Assembly (NCBI RefSeq): GCF_006440775.1
Contig: NZ_VFTZ01000016.1
Span: 62,001-126,000 of the forward strand
Source of the DNA: Mesorhizobium sp. B2-7-2
GTDB lineage: Bacteria > Pseudomonadota > Alphaproteobacteria > Rhizobiales > Rhizobiaceae
Direction of reading: 5' to 3'
DNA length: 64,000 nucleotides
In this document: positions 1 through 8,710 of the stretch, in pieces
How positions within the stretch are numbered: position 1 is the first letter of the stretch
Layout of the letters: each line of letters begins with the position of its first letter
Notes under the pieces: generated by a model
The model's input: the letters and a program-made list of their open reading frames with translations, nothing else
What the model was told of the DNA's origin: nothing
Database searches by the model: none
Translations under genes and position numbers: made by a program

Positions 1-221
1 CGCACGACATTTCGCCCGCAAACGGCTGCGCGACTGCCGATTGGATTCGGGCCGGCTTGGTCCAAGCCTGCGTCCTCGCCCCGGCTGAGTTGGATCACGT
101 CGAGGTTTGACAAGGCCGCGCGGGCCTCGAACAGGCGAAGAAATTCCGGCCTCAGCCCATCGCCCCGTGCGGCGGCAATCGCGTGCAGGGGCATAAAGGT
201 CTTTATCGTCCGATCCTTCAC
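1..221 (-). CDS. partial hypothetical protein (5' end only)
   Basis: A minus-strand frame stays open from a GTG at 221-219 to the window edge, so only about the first 73 residues are present. The GTG has a good ribosome site (GGAGG seven bases upstream), and an in-frame ATG at 194-192 is an alternative start. The readable product begins VKDRTIKTFMPLHAIAAARG and contains a hydrophilic helical stretch (PEFLRLFEARAALSN). I do not recognise a family and see no signal peptide or membrane segment. The call rests on the ribosome site and open frame only, because the remainder lies outside the window. Confidence 0.45.
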   Translation of the reverse strand, partial: MKDRTIKTFMPLHAIAAARGDGLRPEFLRLFEARAALSNLDVIQLSRGEDAGLDQAGPNPIGSRAAVCGRNVV

Positions 222-548
222 AGACTTGCCTCCATCACAATGCGGCGACGGACTTTTCCTGCCTTGCCTCATCGAAAGCGACCGACAAGATTACGTCGCC
301 GTCGCCGTCGCCGCCGCGAACCCGAACCGCCCAGCGCTCCCGCCGAGCTTCGTCTCCGTATCGAGGATACAAAGCTCCCCTGCTCCCGAAAGTTCCGCCC
401 GAGTTCAACAATCGACTTGGATAGCCGCGCCTGGCATCCCGCAACGCTCGCGATGAACTCGAAGGCAGCGCCCTGATCGATATCCGTCTTAGTGGCGCGG
501 TTGGAACAGCGGGGCCGGAAGCAGGTTTGGAAACAAAAGAGGCGCCGA
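222..548. other. gene-free stretch
   Basis: This stretch separates the divergent partial gene on the left from the small membrane-protein gene on the right. The open frames in it are arginine-, proline- or serine-rich products of GC-rich sequence with no ribosome site, and I reject them. The only supported element is the EcfG-type promoter at its right end. Confidence 0.5.
503..527 (+). promoter_or_regulatory. EcfG-type (general stress) promoter
   Basis: GGAAC (503-507), 16 bases, then GGTT (524-527). The known alphaproteobacterial EcfG consensus is GGAAC-N16/17-CGTT. It lies 21 bases before the ATG at 549 and has the right orientation. Confidence 0.65.
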
Positions 549-872
549 ATGTCACCCAACCAACGCACGCCCGCCGAAGCCCGCGGCGAAATCCAGGCCG
601 GCAGGACGCAGGACAAGACCCCTGGGTTCGACCCTGCGGCGGCACCGCAGGAAACGGATGCCAAGGCCGGCAATGTCCCGACTTCCGCCAAGCCGGTCGA
701 GCCGCACAAACCGAGCTTCACCAACCAGGCAAGCTTTGCCAACGCGATGCGGCCGCCAGAGAACGCGCCCGGCCTGCAGCCGCGCAGGAACGGCCCGGTG
801 TTGGTGATCGTGGCGCTGGTCATCCTGGCCGCGGTTGTGTTTCTGCTCGCCGCGATCTTCCGCCAGGTATGA
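549..872 (+). CDS. small single-pass membrane protein, stress-regulated
   Basis: A 107-residue protein starting MSPNQRTPAEARGEIQAGRT. Roughly the first 80 residues are polar and proline-rich, and the C-terminus is one hydrophobic helix (VLVIVALVILAAVVFLLAAI) followed by a short positive tail, which suggests a tail-anchored inner-membrane protein. An upstream in-frame GTG at 492 would overlap the promoter, so the ATG at 549 is preferred. The EcfG-type promoter ends 21 bases upstream. I know no function; such small tail-anchored proteins are common in stress regulons of rhizobia. Confidence 0.6.
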   Translation: MSPNQRTPAEARGEIQAGRTQDKTPGFDPAAAPQETDAKAGNVPTSAKPVEPHKPSFTNQASFANAMRPPENAPGLQPRRNGPVLVIVALVILAAVVFLLAAIFRQV

Positions 873-875
873 AAG

Positions 876-900
876 GAACATCGTCCCCCGTCCCAGGTTT
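876..900 (+). promoter_or_regulatory. EcfG-type (general stress) promoter
   Basis: GGAAC (876-880), 16 bases, GGTT (897-900). It begins three bases after the preceding stop codon and ends 23 bases before the ATG at 924, so the short gene that follows should have its own transcript with a very short leader. Confidence 0.65.
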
Positions 901-923
901 GATAGCGCAAGGAGGTAATTGCG

Positions 924-1061
924 ATGCCGCGCTTGAGAAGTTTGTTTCGTCATCTATGGCGCTGGAAAGCACAGCCGACCACGGACCCGTCTCCGGTGGA
1001 CGCCATCGTGCGGCTGCTCCGCGACGCCGAAAAGCAAGGCAGATCCCGGCGTTCGGGATAA
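924..1061 (+). CDS. very small basic protein, stress-regulated
   Basis: A 45-residue reading frame (MPRLRSLFRHLWRWKAQPTT at the start, ending in RSRRSG). It is preceded by an almost perfect ribosome site, AAGGAGGT at 909-916, and an EcfG-type promoter at 876-900. The N-terminal half is an aromatic, arginine-rich amphipathic stretch, followed by a short helix (VDAIVRLLRDAEKQG). No family is recognised. Promoter, ribosome site and frame all agree, which makes a real gene likely despite the length. Confidence 0.55.
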   Translation: MPRLRSLFRHLWRWKAQPTTDPSPVDAIVRLLRDAEKQGRSRRSG

Positions 1062-1106
1062 TGGCTGAAAGCGTCCCTCGGCTAGCGTCTCCGGCAGTCG
1101 CCGGAG

Positions 1107-1313
1107 TCAGTCCTCGTCATAGATATGCTCGTGGATGATGCCGAGGATCTGCAGCTTCACCGTTTCGCGGGCCTCCGGCCGCACGAAGGGCATTAGAAGG
1201 TCGACCGTCTCCTCCACCCGCCGTGGCAGGTCGGCGCTCGGGTCGCTCAAATAACTGCCATGGGCGTACAGGTTTTCGGTCAGCTTCTTGTTCAGGTCGG
1301 AAAAGAGTCCCAT
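1107..1313 (-). CDS. small conserved-type hypothetical protein
   Basis: A 68-residue product starting MGLFSDLNKKLTENLYAHGS and ending HEHIYDED. The ATG at 1313 is chosen because AGGAG lies eight bases upstream; a second ATG two codons earlier is too close to it. The sequence is soluble and helical, with a proline-flanked middle (LMPFVRPEARETVKLQILGI). An EcfG-type promoter (GGAAC-N17-TGTT) ends 22 bases upstream on the same strand, which places the gene in the stress regulon. Function unknown. Confidence 0.6.
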   Translation of the reverse strand: MGLFSDLNKKLTENLYAHGSYLSDPSADLPRRVEETVDLLMPFVRPEARETVKLQILGIIHEHIYDED

Positions 1314-1335
1314 AGCCATTGCTCCTTGCTGATCC

Positions 1336-1361
1336 AACAGCCGGAGCGCCTACGCGGTTCC
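1336..1361 (-). promoter_or_regulatory. EcfG-type promoter, 17-base spacer
   Basis: On the minus strand GGAAC (1361-1357), 17 bases, TGTT (1339-1336), 22 bases upstream of the start at 1313. Confidence 0.55.
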
Positions 1362-1475
1362 CTCTGCCGACGCCATTCGCGAAAACCCTGCGCCGGGGAT
1401 GGCTACAGCCTGACCCCTGCCGCGCGCCGCAGGGCCGCCTCCCCCACGGCGCCATGACGCCAGGTTTTCGGCCTC

Positions 1476-1748
1476 TCAACCTTTCTGGCTGCGCTCGACG
1501 AATTTGTTGAAGCGGCTCGTTCCACCGCTGCCGGCTTCATCCTGATGCAGGAAGGCGAGATCGTTCTCGTCGAAGATGCGGAAGAATTCGTCCCATTCGA
1601 TCGGCTCGAGCGTGTCTTCGGGCTCGCCGAAATCGATGCGCAGAATGCCGCCCTTGCCTTTCGTGCGAACGACAGCCGGCTGGCCATTCCGTTCTTCTAC
1701 CCACTTGCGGATTTCGTCGTGGTTGGTGGTCGTCTTGGCCTCGGACAT
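1476..1748 (-). CDS. small acidic protein (family often mislabelled glucan branching enzyme)
   Basis: A 90-residue protein starting MSEAKTTTNHDEIRKWVEER. The frame is open much further upstream, but the ATG at 1748 has AAAGGA before it and a perfect EcfG promoter 40 bases upstream, so the longer version is rejected. The body (ILRIDFGEPEDTLEPIEWDE, FFRIFDENDLAFLHQDE, SRFNKFVER) matches my memory of a widespread small family of unknown function, often carried in databases under a branching-enzyme name; at 90 residues it cannot be that enzyme. Its promoter suggests a role in stress. Confidence 0.7.
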   Translation of the reverse strand: MSEAKTTTNHDEIRKWVEERNGQPAVVRTKGKGGILRIDFGEPEDTLEPIEWDEFFRIFDENDLAFLHQDEAGSGGTSRFNKFVERSQKG

Positions 1749-1788
1749 GGACTTTTCCTTTCTGCAGCGGGGGCCGATGAGCGGTCCT

Positions 1789-1813
1789 AACGGCAGCCAA
1801 CAGGCAATGTTCC
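1789..1813 (-). promoter_or_regulatory. EcfG-type promoter, exact consensus
   Basis: Minus strand GGAAC (1813-1809), 16 bases, CGTT (1792-1789). It is an exact match to GGAAC-N16-CGTT and lies 40 bases before the start at 1748. Confidence 0.75.
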
Positions 1814-1878
1814 AGATGGTGGAACGGCTCCCTGTCGAAGCTGCGGCACCGCCTGCGACGGGAACTTTGTTGAAGCAG

Positions 1879-1903
1879 GGAACAAACCTTTTGCCGCGCA
1901 GTT
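1879..1903 (+). promoter_or_regulatory. EcfG-type promoter of the first glycoconjugate operon
   Basis: GGAAC (1879-1883), 16 bases, AGTT (1900-1903), 35 bases before the GTG at 1939. It is divergent from the promoter at 1789-1813 and could drive the tandem run 1939-10874. Confidence 0.65.
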
Positions 1904-1938
1904 CGGGGCGCCGAAGCAAAGTCCGCAAGGGAGTCATC

Positions 1939-3045
1939 GTGAAACGTGTATTGGTTACGGGAGGTTGCGGCTTCATTGGCCGCCACGTCGCTCAGGAACT
2001 CACCGACCATGGCTATCAGGTGCGCCTGCTCGATGCGCTTGTCGATCAGGTGCACGGCGCCGAAGCCATCAACCTCCCTGCGGGGGCCGAACTGATCAAG
2101 GGCGACGTGCGCGACCCCGACGCTGTCGCCGAAGCCGTTTCCGACGTCGGTGCCGTCATCCATCTGGCGGCCGAGGTAGGCGTCGGCCAGTCCATGTACG
2201 AGATCGCCCGCTATGTCGGCGCGAACGATCTCGGCACCGCGGTGCTGCTAGAGGCGTTGATCAAGCGTCCGGTCGAGCGGATCGTCGTGGCGTCCTCCAT
2301 GAGCATCTATGGCGAAGGCCTCTATCAGACTCCGGACGGCGAGCGGATCGACAATGCGCGCCGAAAGCCTGCCGATATAAGGGAGGGCCGCTGGGATTTG
2401 GTATCGGCGACCGGCCAAACACTGTCGCCTCTTCCGACAGACGAGGAGAAGCGGCCCGATCTCGCCTCGATCTACGCGCTGACCAAATATGCGCAGGAAC
2501 GCGCGGTGCTGATCTTCGGCCAGGCCTACGGCGTCGATGCCGTTGCACTGCGCCTGTTCAACGTGTTCGGCGTCGGGCAGGCGCTTTCCAATCCCTATAC
2601 CGGGGTCCTCGCCAATTTCGCTTCACGCCTCGCCAATGGCAAACAGCCGACAATCTTCGAGGACGGCGAGCAGAAGCGCGATTTCGTCCATGTGCGCGAT
2701 GTCGCCACCGCGTTCCGCCTGGCGCTGGAGCAACGCCAGGCAGCCGGCCACGCCATCAACATCGGCAGCGGCCGCGCCTATTCGATCAGCGAGGTGGCCC
2801 GGCTGCTTGCCAAGGCCATGGGCGTTCCGAAGCGCCCCGCCGAAATTCTCGGCAAGGCGCGCTCCGGCGATATACGCAACTGCTTCGCCGACATTGCCAA
2901 GGCGCGCGAATTGCTCGGCTTTGAGCCGAAGCATCGACTGGAAGATTCGCTCGGCGAATTCGCGGCATGGGTCCGCAACAGCGTCGTTATCGACCGCGGC
3001 GCCGACATGCGGCGCGAGCTGGAAGAGCGGGGATTGGTCTCATGA
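1939..3045 (+). CDS. NAD-dependent epimerase/dehydratase (extended SDR)
   Basis: A 368-residue extended short-chain dehydrogenase acting on a nucleotide sugar. The N-terminus carries the NAD-binding glycine motif (VTGGCGFIG, about residues 6-14) and the active-site YxxxK is seen in SIYALTKYAQE. A GTG at 1939 is the start because AAGGGAG lies just upstream and the Rossmann strand begins two codons later; the frame extends upstream without homology. It is the first gene of a tight operon and overlaps the next gene by ATGA. Substrate and product cannot be read from sequence; a UDP- or CDP-sugar is likely from the neighbours. Confidence 0.85.
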   Translation: MKRVLVTGGCGFIGRHVAQELTDHGYQVRLLDALVDQVHGAEAINLPAGAELIKGDVRDPDAVAEAVSDVGAVIHLAAEVGVGQSMYEIARYVGANDLGTAVLLEALIKRPVERIVVASSMSIYGEGLYQTPDGERIDNARRKPADIREGRWDLVSATGQTLSPLPTDEEKRPDLASIYALTKYAQERAVLIFGQAYGVDAVALRLFNVFGVGQALSNPYTGVLANFASRLANGKQPTIFEDGEQKRDFVHVRDVATAFRLALEQRQAAGHAINIGSGRAYSISEVARLLAKAMGVPKRPAEILGKARSGDIRNCFADIAKARELLGFEPKHRLEDSLGEFAAWVRNSVVIDRGADMRRELEERGLVS

Positions 3046-4115
3046 CCCAGGGCCACCGCCATTCGCGCAAGGCACCGATAGCCGTCATTGGCGGCAGCGG
3101 CTTCATCGGCTCCAACCTGGCCGACAGCCTGCTATCCGATGGCGAGGCCGTGCTGGTCGTCGACAATCTCGGTCGCCCAGGCGTCGAGCAGAATCTCGAC
3201 TGGCTGGCGCAAAAGCATGGCGACCGGCTGAGCGCCAAAATCGTCGACATACGCGATGCCGGCGCACTGGCAGCGGCGCTGGCGCCGGCAAAGGCGATCT
3301 TTCACCTCGCCGCCCAGACCGCCGTGACGACCAGCCTGACCGATCCCGCGCAGGATTTCGACATCAACCTCAAAGGCACGTTCAACGTGCTGGAGACCGC
3401 TCGCAGCACCGGCGCCCCGGTAGTCTTCGCCAGCACCAACAAGGTCTATGGCAGCCTGCCCCAGATCGCGGTGCGGCAAGCCGACGATCGCTACGAGCCG
3501 CTCGACGAGAAGGTGCGCGCGAGCGGGGTCGATGAGAAGGTAGGCCTTGATTTCTGCACGCCCTATGGCTGCTCGAAGGGCGCGGCCGATCAGTATGTGC
3601 TCGACTACTCCAAATCCTACGGACTGCCGACAGCGGTGCTGCGCATGAGCTGCATCTACGGGCCGCGCCAGTTCGGTACCGAAGACCAGGGCTGGGTCGC
3701 GCATTTTCTTCTCAGCGTCTTGTCCGGCCGGCCGATTACCGTTTACGGCGACGGCAGGCAGGTGCGCGACATCCTGCATGTGTCCGACGCCGTAGCCGCC
3801 TATCGCGGCGTGTTGGCCAAGATTGACGACCTCAAGGGCCAGGCGTTCAACCTGGGCGGCGGCCCGAGCAATGCGGTCAGCCTGCGCGTGCTGCTGGCGG
3901 AGATCGCCGACATGACGGGCAGCGACGTCGCGCTTCGCCACGACCGCGAGCGCGTTGGCGACCAACCCTTCTTCGTCGCCGACACGCGCAAGCTGCAAGC
4001 AGCGATCGGCTGGCAGGCGCGTGTCCCATGGCGCGAAGGCGTCTGCGATCTCGCCAGCTGGCTGCTGCGGCACCGGCTCCAACCGCACCCCGAAGCCACG
4101 AGGTACGTCGCATGA
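3042..4115 (+). CDS. NAD-dependent epimerase, CDP-tyvelose/paratose 2-epimerase-like
   Basis: A 357-residue extended SDR. After about 12 residues comes the NAD motif (VIGGSGFIGSN). The YxxxK pair is in TPYGCSKGAADQY, and RQFGTEDQGWVAHF resembles the signature of CDP-paratose/tyvelose 2-epimerases, which invert C2 of a CDP-dideoxyhexose. The start overlaps the stop of the previous gene (ATGA at 3042-3045). The substrate assignment is inference from one motif; the SDR call is firm. It probably works with the first epimerase to make a rare sugar donor. Confidence 0.8.
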   Translation: MTQGHRHSRKAPIAVIGGSGFIGSNLADSLLSDGEAVLVVDNLGRPGVEQNLDWLAQKHGDRLSAKIVDIRDAGALAAALAPAKAIFHLAAQTAVTTSLTDPAQDFDINLKGTFNVLETARSTGAPVVFASTNKVYGSLPQIAVRQADDRYEPLDEKVRASGVDEKVGLDFCTPYGCSKGAADQYVLDYSKSYGLPTAVLRMSCIYGPRQFGTEDQGWVAHFLLSVLSGRPITVYGDGRQVRDILHVSDAVAAYRGVLAKIDDLKGQAFNLGGGPSNAVSLRVLLAEIADMTGSDVALRHDRERVGDQPFFVADTRKLQAAIGWQARVPWREGVCDLASWLLRHRLQPHPEATRYVA

Positions 4116-5404
4116 AGGTAGCCCTGGTCAATCCTCATTGGACATACGAGCACAGCATCTATTTCGGCTGCCGCCAGCCGCATCTGCCGCTGGAGCTCGG
4201 CTACTCGAAGGCGATGCTGGAAGCCGAAGGGCACGACGTGCTGATGCTGGACGGCTTGCTGCAAGGGCTGGACAACGCCGCCCTTGCGGAAAGCGTTGCG
4301 GCTTTCGCACCGGACATGACCGTCGTGACAACCGCGCCGACCTATCTGTTCTGGCGCTGCGCGCCGCCCGAGCTGCGCGTGCCGGCGGAATTCCTCAATC
4401 ATCTCGCCGGGCGCGGCGGACGCACGGTGGCGGTCGGACCGCATGGCTCGGCGACGCCGGCGCCGAGCCTGCGCAAGCTCGGCGTCGATGTCGTCGTGCG
4501 CGGTGAATGCGAGGAGGTCGTGACGGAGCTTGCACGGCAAAGCGACTGGAGCAAGGTTGCGCATACGGCCCGGCTCCAGGACGACTTTCCAGTGTGCAAT
4601 GGCGGGGTGCATGCCAGTCCGTTCGTCGATCATCCTGCGCTCGCCTGGCCGTCCGACTGGATCGCCGCGCATGGCCACCACCACCACAGGTTCGATGCCC
4701 ACCAGAAGGGCGCCGGCGCCGAGGTGGAAGCGTCGCGCGGCTGCCCCTACAATTGCAGCTTCTGCGCCAAGATCGATTTCCGCGATGCGTACCGGCGCAG
4801 GAAGCACGATGCCGTCATGGCCGAGATCGACGGTTTGATCGCCCAAGGGGTCGGCTACATCTATTTCATCGATGAAATCTTCCTGCCGCAGAAGGCGTTG
4901 CTGGAAGCGCTGGTCGACCGCGATATCCAGTTCGGTGTCCAGACCCGCATCGACCTGTGGAAGCCGGACCTGCTCAAGCTGCTCGGCGAGGCCGGCTGCG
5001 TCTCGATCGAAGCCGGCCTTGAAAGCCTGACCGTCGAGGGCCGTGCGATGCTCGCCAAGCGATGCCGGCTCGGCACGGAGGACCTGGCCGCGCTTTTGGT
5101 CGATGCCCGTCGCCATGTGCCTTTCGTTCAGGCCAATCTGATCGGCGTGGTCGAGGACGACCCGGCGCTGGTGGACCATTGGCGCAAGCACCTCATCGAT
5201 CACGGCGTCTGGGCGAACGAGCCCGTGCCGCTCTATCCCTATCCGAGCTCGCCCAGCTACCGCGAACTCTGGGGCGAACCCGACGATATTGCCTGGGAGC
5301 GAGCGCATGAGCACTACCTCGCCTCCTTCCGATCCTTCAGCGACATCCAGGACCAGCGTCCGCATGCGCTGGGTGAGTTGGAGTCCTCATGCTGCAATCA
5401 CTGA
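4112..5404 (+). CDS. B12-binding-domain radical SAM protein
   Basis: A 430-residue protein with an N-terminal cobalamin-binding-like Rossmann domain (MKVALVNPHW, then PLELGYSKAMLEAEGHDVLM) and a radical SAM core with the CxxxCxxC cluster motif at C211, C215 and C218 (CPYNCSFCAK). The fold continues with IYFIDEIFLP and FGVQTRIDLW, typical of this class. Such enzymes perform radical methylations or carbon-skeleton changes. From memory it matches a TIGRFAM family (TIGR04295) found near glycosyltransferases; a search should confirm this. It overlaps both neighbours (ATGA at 4112; 16 bases at the end), so translation is probably coupled. Target unknown, perhaps a sugar or lipid part of the glycoconjugate. 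Confidence 0.85.
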   Translation: MKVALVNPHWTYEHSIYFGCRQPHLPLELGYSKAMLEAEGHDVLMLDGLLQGLDNAALAESVAAFAPDMTVVTTAPTYLFWRCAPPELRVPAEFLNHLAGRGGRTVAVGPHGSATPAPSLRKLGVDVVVRGECEEVVTELARQSDWSKVAHTARLQDDFPVCNGGVHASPFVDHPALAWPSDWIAAHGHHHHRFDAHQKGAGAEVEASRGCPYNCSFCAKIDFRDAYRRRKHDAVMAEIDGLIAQGVGYIYFIDEIFLPQKALLEALVDRDIQFGVQTRIDLWKPDLLKLLGEAGCVSIEAGLESLTVEGRAMLAKRCRLGTEDLAALLVDARRHVPFVQANLIGVVEDDPALVDHWRKHLIDHGVWANEPVPLYPYPSSPSYRELWGEPDDIAWERAHEHYLASFRSFSDIQDQRPHALGELESSCCNH

Positions 5405-6489
5405 CCCATCGTCCGCGGCGCATTCTGATGACGACCGACGCCGTCGGCGGAGTCTGGCGCTATTCGCTCGATCTGGCGCGAGAGCTGGCGGCCAGCGGCG
5501 ACAGCATCGTGCTTGCCGGGCTGGGACCCGAACCTTCCCCCGAACAGGCCCGGGAGGCGCGCTCCTTCGCCACGCTGGTTTGGCTGAAATGCCCGCCGGA
5601 CTGGATGACGCGCGACACGAAAGATCTCGACCGGTTGCCCAGCGAATTGCAGGAGCTTGCGTCGGACTATGCAATCAATCTCATACACCTCAATGCGCCG
5701 GCGCAGGCAGCCGGTCTCGAGCTGATTTGTCCAATCGTCGCGGTATCGCATTCCTGCGTGGTCACATGGCTGCATGCAGTGCGGGCGCAAGCGCCCGAGG
5801 GCGATTGGGCTTGGCAACGAGAGCGCAACCGGGCGGGATTCGACCGCGCCGAAGCCATTGTCGCGCCGAGCCGAAGCCATGCCGCCATGCTCGGAGCCTG
5901 CTACGGCCCGATCGCGGGCTTGAGCGTCGTCCACAATGGCGCGCTCCCCGGCCCGGCAGGCGCGCATCGCGAGTCCTTCGTTCTCGCTGCCGCCCGCTGG
6001 TGGGATGAGGGTAAAAACGGGTTGGCGCTCGATGCCGCGGCGGCCTTGTGTGGCCCTCCCGTTTTCGCCGCAGGCGAAACGGAAGGCCCGGACGGACAGC
6101 GCCTGTTCTTCGACAATTGCATCTCGCTCGGCTCGATCAGCCATTCAGAGGTTCGGCAATTGATGGCGCGGGCCAGCATGTTTGTCTCGCCGTCCATCTA
6201 CGAGCCTTTCGGGCTGGCCGCTCTGGAGGCAGCCTCTGCGGGCACTCCCCTGGTGCTGGCGGACATCGCGACCTACCGCGAGATCTGGGACGGAGCAGCG
6301 ACGTTCTTCGACGCGCGCGATCCCCACGCGCTTGCCGGCTGCATCGCCAGGCTCTCGCGTGACGAAAGCTTGCGGCGCCATTTCGGTCAGCGCGCCGCCC
6401 GAAGGGCGCGCAAATTCTCGCTCAGCGCCCAGACGGCGCGGATGCGAGAGGTCTACGATCGGGCGGCGACGGCCATGGCAGGGCTTTGA
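5389..6489 (+). CDS. glycosyltransferase family 4 protein
   Basis: A 366-residue GT-B fold glycosyltransferase. The N-terminal domain begins ILMTTDAVGGVWRYSLDLAR, a common GT4 opening with the glycine-rich acceptor-side loop, and the C-terminal donor-site motif is visible in SPSIYEPFGLAALEAASAGT (the EX7E motif). It should transfer a sugar from a nucleotide donor in the cytoplasm. The start overlaps the radical SAM gene by 16 bases, and the stop is followed two bases later by the next start. Confidence 0.85.
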   Translation: MLQSLTHRPRRILMTTDAVGGVWRYSLDLARELAASGDSIVLAGLGPEPSPEQAREARSFATLVWLKCPPDWMTRDTKDLDRLPSELQELASDYAINLIHLNAPAQAAGLELICPIVAVSHSCVVTWLHAVRAQAPEGDWAWQRERNRAGFDRAEAIVAPSRSHAAMLGACYGPIAGLSVVHNGALPGPAGAHRESFVLAAARWWDEGKNGLALDAAAALCGPPVFAAGETEGPDGQRLFFDNCISLGSISHSEVRQLMARASMFVSPSIYEPFGLAALEAASAGTPLVLADIATYREIWDGAATFFDARDPHALAGCIARLSRDESLRRHFGQRAARRARKFSLSAQTARMREVYDRAATAMAGL

Positions 6490-6491
6490 CC

Positions 6492-7619
6492 ATGCGCTTC
6501 CTGTTCTACACCCACTCCGCCGTTTCCGACTGGAATCACGGCAACGCGCATTTCCAGCGCGGCATCATGCGCGAGCTCGTCGCGCGCGGACATGAGGCGG
6601 TCGCGCTGGAACCCGCCGACGGCTGGAGCCGATCGAATCTGCTTGCCGAGCAAGGCCCTTTCGCTGTCGAGCGCTTCCGCAAGGATTTCCCGGAGCTGAT
6701 GGCGCTGACCTATGGCCCCGGCTTCGCGCACGAAGCCTGGCTCGCCGGCGCGGATGTCGTGATCGTGCACGAATGGACGGACAAGGACCTTGTCGCGCGC
6801 ATCGGACAGGCGCGAGCCTATGGCAATTTCACGCTCCTGTTCCACGACACCCATCATCGCGCCGTATCGGCGACGCAGGCGATAGCGGCACTTCAGCTGG
6901 AGCACTATGACGGGGTGCTGGTCTTCGGCGAGGTGCTGCGCGAGAGCTATCTTCGCGCCGGCTGGGGCAAACGGGTCTTCACCTGGCATGAGGCGGCGGA
7001 CGACCGGCTGTTCAAGCCGTGCCCGGATGTCGACCCCGTCTCCGACCTCGTCTGGATCGGCAATTGGGGCGACGACGAACGCAGCGCCGAGATCGCCGAG
7101 TTCCTGATCGAGCCGGCGAGCGCTCTCGCGCTGTCGGGAACCGTGCACGGCGTGCGCTATCCGACCGACGCCCGAGCCGCGCTGGCCGAGGCTGGGCTGC
7201 GCTGTGATGGCTGGATTGCCAACGCCGACGTGCCGAAGAGCTTCGCCCGGCATCGCGTCACCATGCACATCCCCCGCCGGCCTTATCGGGAGAGCCTGCC
7301 CGGCATTCCGACCATACGCATGTTCGAGGCGATGGCCTGCGGCATTCCGCTGGTCTCGGCGCCATGGTCGGATGTCGAAGGACTTTTCCGTGCCGGCACG
7401 GATTTCCTGTTCGCCCGGAACGGCGCCGAGATGCGGGGTCACCTTCGCGACGTGCTGAACGACAGCCAGCGTGCGGAGGCGCTGGCCGCGTCCGGCCGGG
7501 AAACCATCCTTGCGCGCCACACATGCCGGCACCGCGTCGACGAGTTGTTCGACATCCTCGCCGCATGCGGCAATCGCGAGGTCGCTGAAATCAAACCTGC
7601 AAGGGAGGCCGTCGCATGA
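6492..7619 (+). CDS. CgeB-like glycosyltransferase (paralogue 1)
   Basis: A 375-residue GT-B-type glycosyltransferase starting MRFLFYTHSAVSDWNHGNAH. The N-terminal motif, an aromatic and asparagine-rich loop followed by FQRGIMRELVARGHEAV, and the C-terminal donor motif (TIRMFEAMACGIPLVSAPWS) are those of the CgeB/DUF3880-type family. An in-frame TTG two codons earlier is less likely than the ATG at 6492. It is the most divergent of the four related proteins in this window. The next gene starts inside its stop (ATGA). Confidence 0.75.
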   Translation: MRFLFYTHSAVSDWNHGNAHFQRGIMRELVARGHEAVALEPADGWSRSNLLAEQGPFAVERFRKDFPELMALTYGPGFAHEAWLAGADVVIVHEWTDKDLVARIGQARAYGNFTLLFHDTHHRAVSATQAIAALQLEHYDGVLVFGEVLRESYLRAGWGKRVFTWHEAADDRLFKPCPDVDPVSDLVWIGNWGDDERSAEIAEFLIEPASALALSGTVHGVRYPTDARAALAEAGLRCDGWIANADVPKSFARHRVTMHIPRRPYRESLPGIPTIRMFEAMACGIPLVSAPWSDVEGLFRAGTDFLFARNGAEMRGHLRDVLNDSQRAEALAASGRETILARHTCRHRVDELFDILAACGNREVAEIKPAREAVA

Positions 7620-8710
7620 AGATCGCCTTTTACGGATCGAGCCTTCTGTCGTCCTACTGGAACGGCGCGGCCACCTATTATCGGGGCTTGCTTAAGGCGT
7701 TGTCGAAGCGCGGCTATGACATCGTCTTCTATGAGCCCGATGTCTACGATCGCCAGAAGCATCGCGATATCGAGGCGCCGGACTGGTGCAGCGTCGTCGT
7801 CTACGAGCCGACAGCGCATGCGCTGATGCAGGTCGCCTCGCGCGCCGCGCAGGCAGACGTCGTGGTCAAGGCAGGCGGCGTCGGCTTCGAGGACGAGGCG
7901 CTGCTGCATGCGGTTCTCGACAACGCTCGCCCAGATGCGCTGACCGTGTTCTGGGACGTCGACGCGCCGGCGACCCTAAGCGAGCTGCGCAATCATGCCG
8001 AACATCCGCTGCATGAGGCGTTGAAGAGGATCGGCCTTGTGCTGACCTATGGCGGCGGCGATCCTGTGGTTTGGGACTATCGCGCGCTCGGCGCCGCGGA
8101 ATGCGTGCCGATCTACAACGCGCTCGATCCTGAGACACATCATCCGGTCGCCGCAAATCCGCGCTTTGCCTGCGACCTGGCTTTCCTCGGCAATCGGCTG
8201 CCCGACCGCGAGGCGCGCGTCGACGCCTTCTTCCTCGATCCGGCCCGTGTGCTTGGCAGCCAACGCTTCCTGCTCGGTGGATCCGGCTGGGGCGACAAGC
8301 CCTTGCCGGCGAACGTTTCGTGGCTCGGCCATGTCGGTACGCGCGATCACAGCGCCTTCAACGTGACGCCGAAGGCGGTGCTCAACATCAGCCGCGACAG
8401 CATGGCGGCCAACGGGTTCTCGCCCGCGACACGCGTCTTCGAAGCGGCGGGCGCGGGCGCATGCCTGATCACAGATGCCTGGCTCGGCGTCGAGTTGTTC
8501 CTGACCCCAGGCGAAGAGATCCTGGTCGCGCGCGACGGTGCCGACGTCGCCGAGATCGTGCGCACGCTGACGCCGAAACGAGCGAACGCGATCGGCGCCG
8601 CAGCGCTGCGGCGCGTTCTGGCCGAGCATACCTACACGCTGAGAGCCCGGCTGGTGGACGACATCTTCAAGGCGCATTTCGAGCGCCGGGCAGTGGAGGC
8701 CGCGGAATGA
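7616..8710 (+). CDS. CgeB-like glycosyltransferase (paralogue 2)
   Basis: A 364-residue protein starting MKIAFYGSSLLSSYWNGAAT. It shares with the next gene and with the gene at 14752 the sequence order SS-W-NG-AT, FRGLL-AL, FWDVDAPATL and LTYGGGDPVV, and a C-terminal donor loop (TRVFEAAGAGACLITDAWLG). These features place it in the CgeB-like glycosyltransferase family. Both ends overlap neighbours by ATGA. The donor and acceptor cannot be told from sequence. Confidence 0.75.
   Translation: MKIAFYGSSLLSSYWNGAATYYRGLLKALSKRGYDIVFYEPDVYDRQKHRDIEAPDWCSVVVYEPTAHALMQVASRAAQADVVVKAGGVGFEDEALLHAVLDNARPDALTVFWDVDAPATLSELRNHAEHPLHEALKRIGLVLTYGGGDPVVWDYRALGAAECVPIYNALDPETHHPVAANPRFACDLAFLGNRLPDREARVDAFFLDPARVLGSQRFLLGGSGWGDKPLPANVSWLGHVGTRDHSAFNVTPKAVLNISRDSMAANGFSPATRVFEAAGAGACLITDAWLGVELFLTPGEEILVARDGADVAEIVRTLTPKRANAIGAAALRRVLAEHTYTLRARLVDDIFKAHFERRAVEAAE

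Noticed and set aside
183..1138. Long open frames rich in Arg, Pro and Ala in several frames
   Set aside because: They overlap each other, lack ribosome sites and have compositions caused by GC-rich sequence; the supported genes are in other frames.
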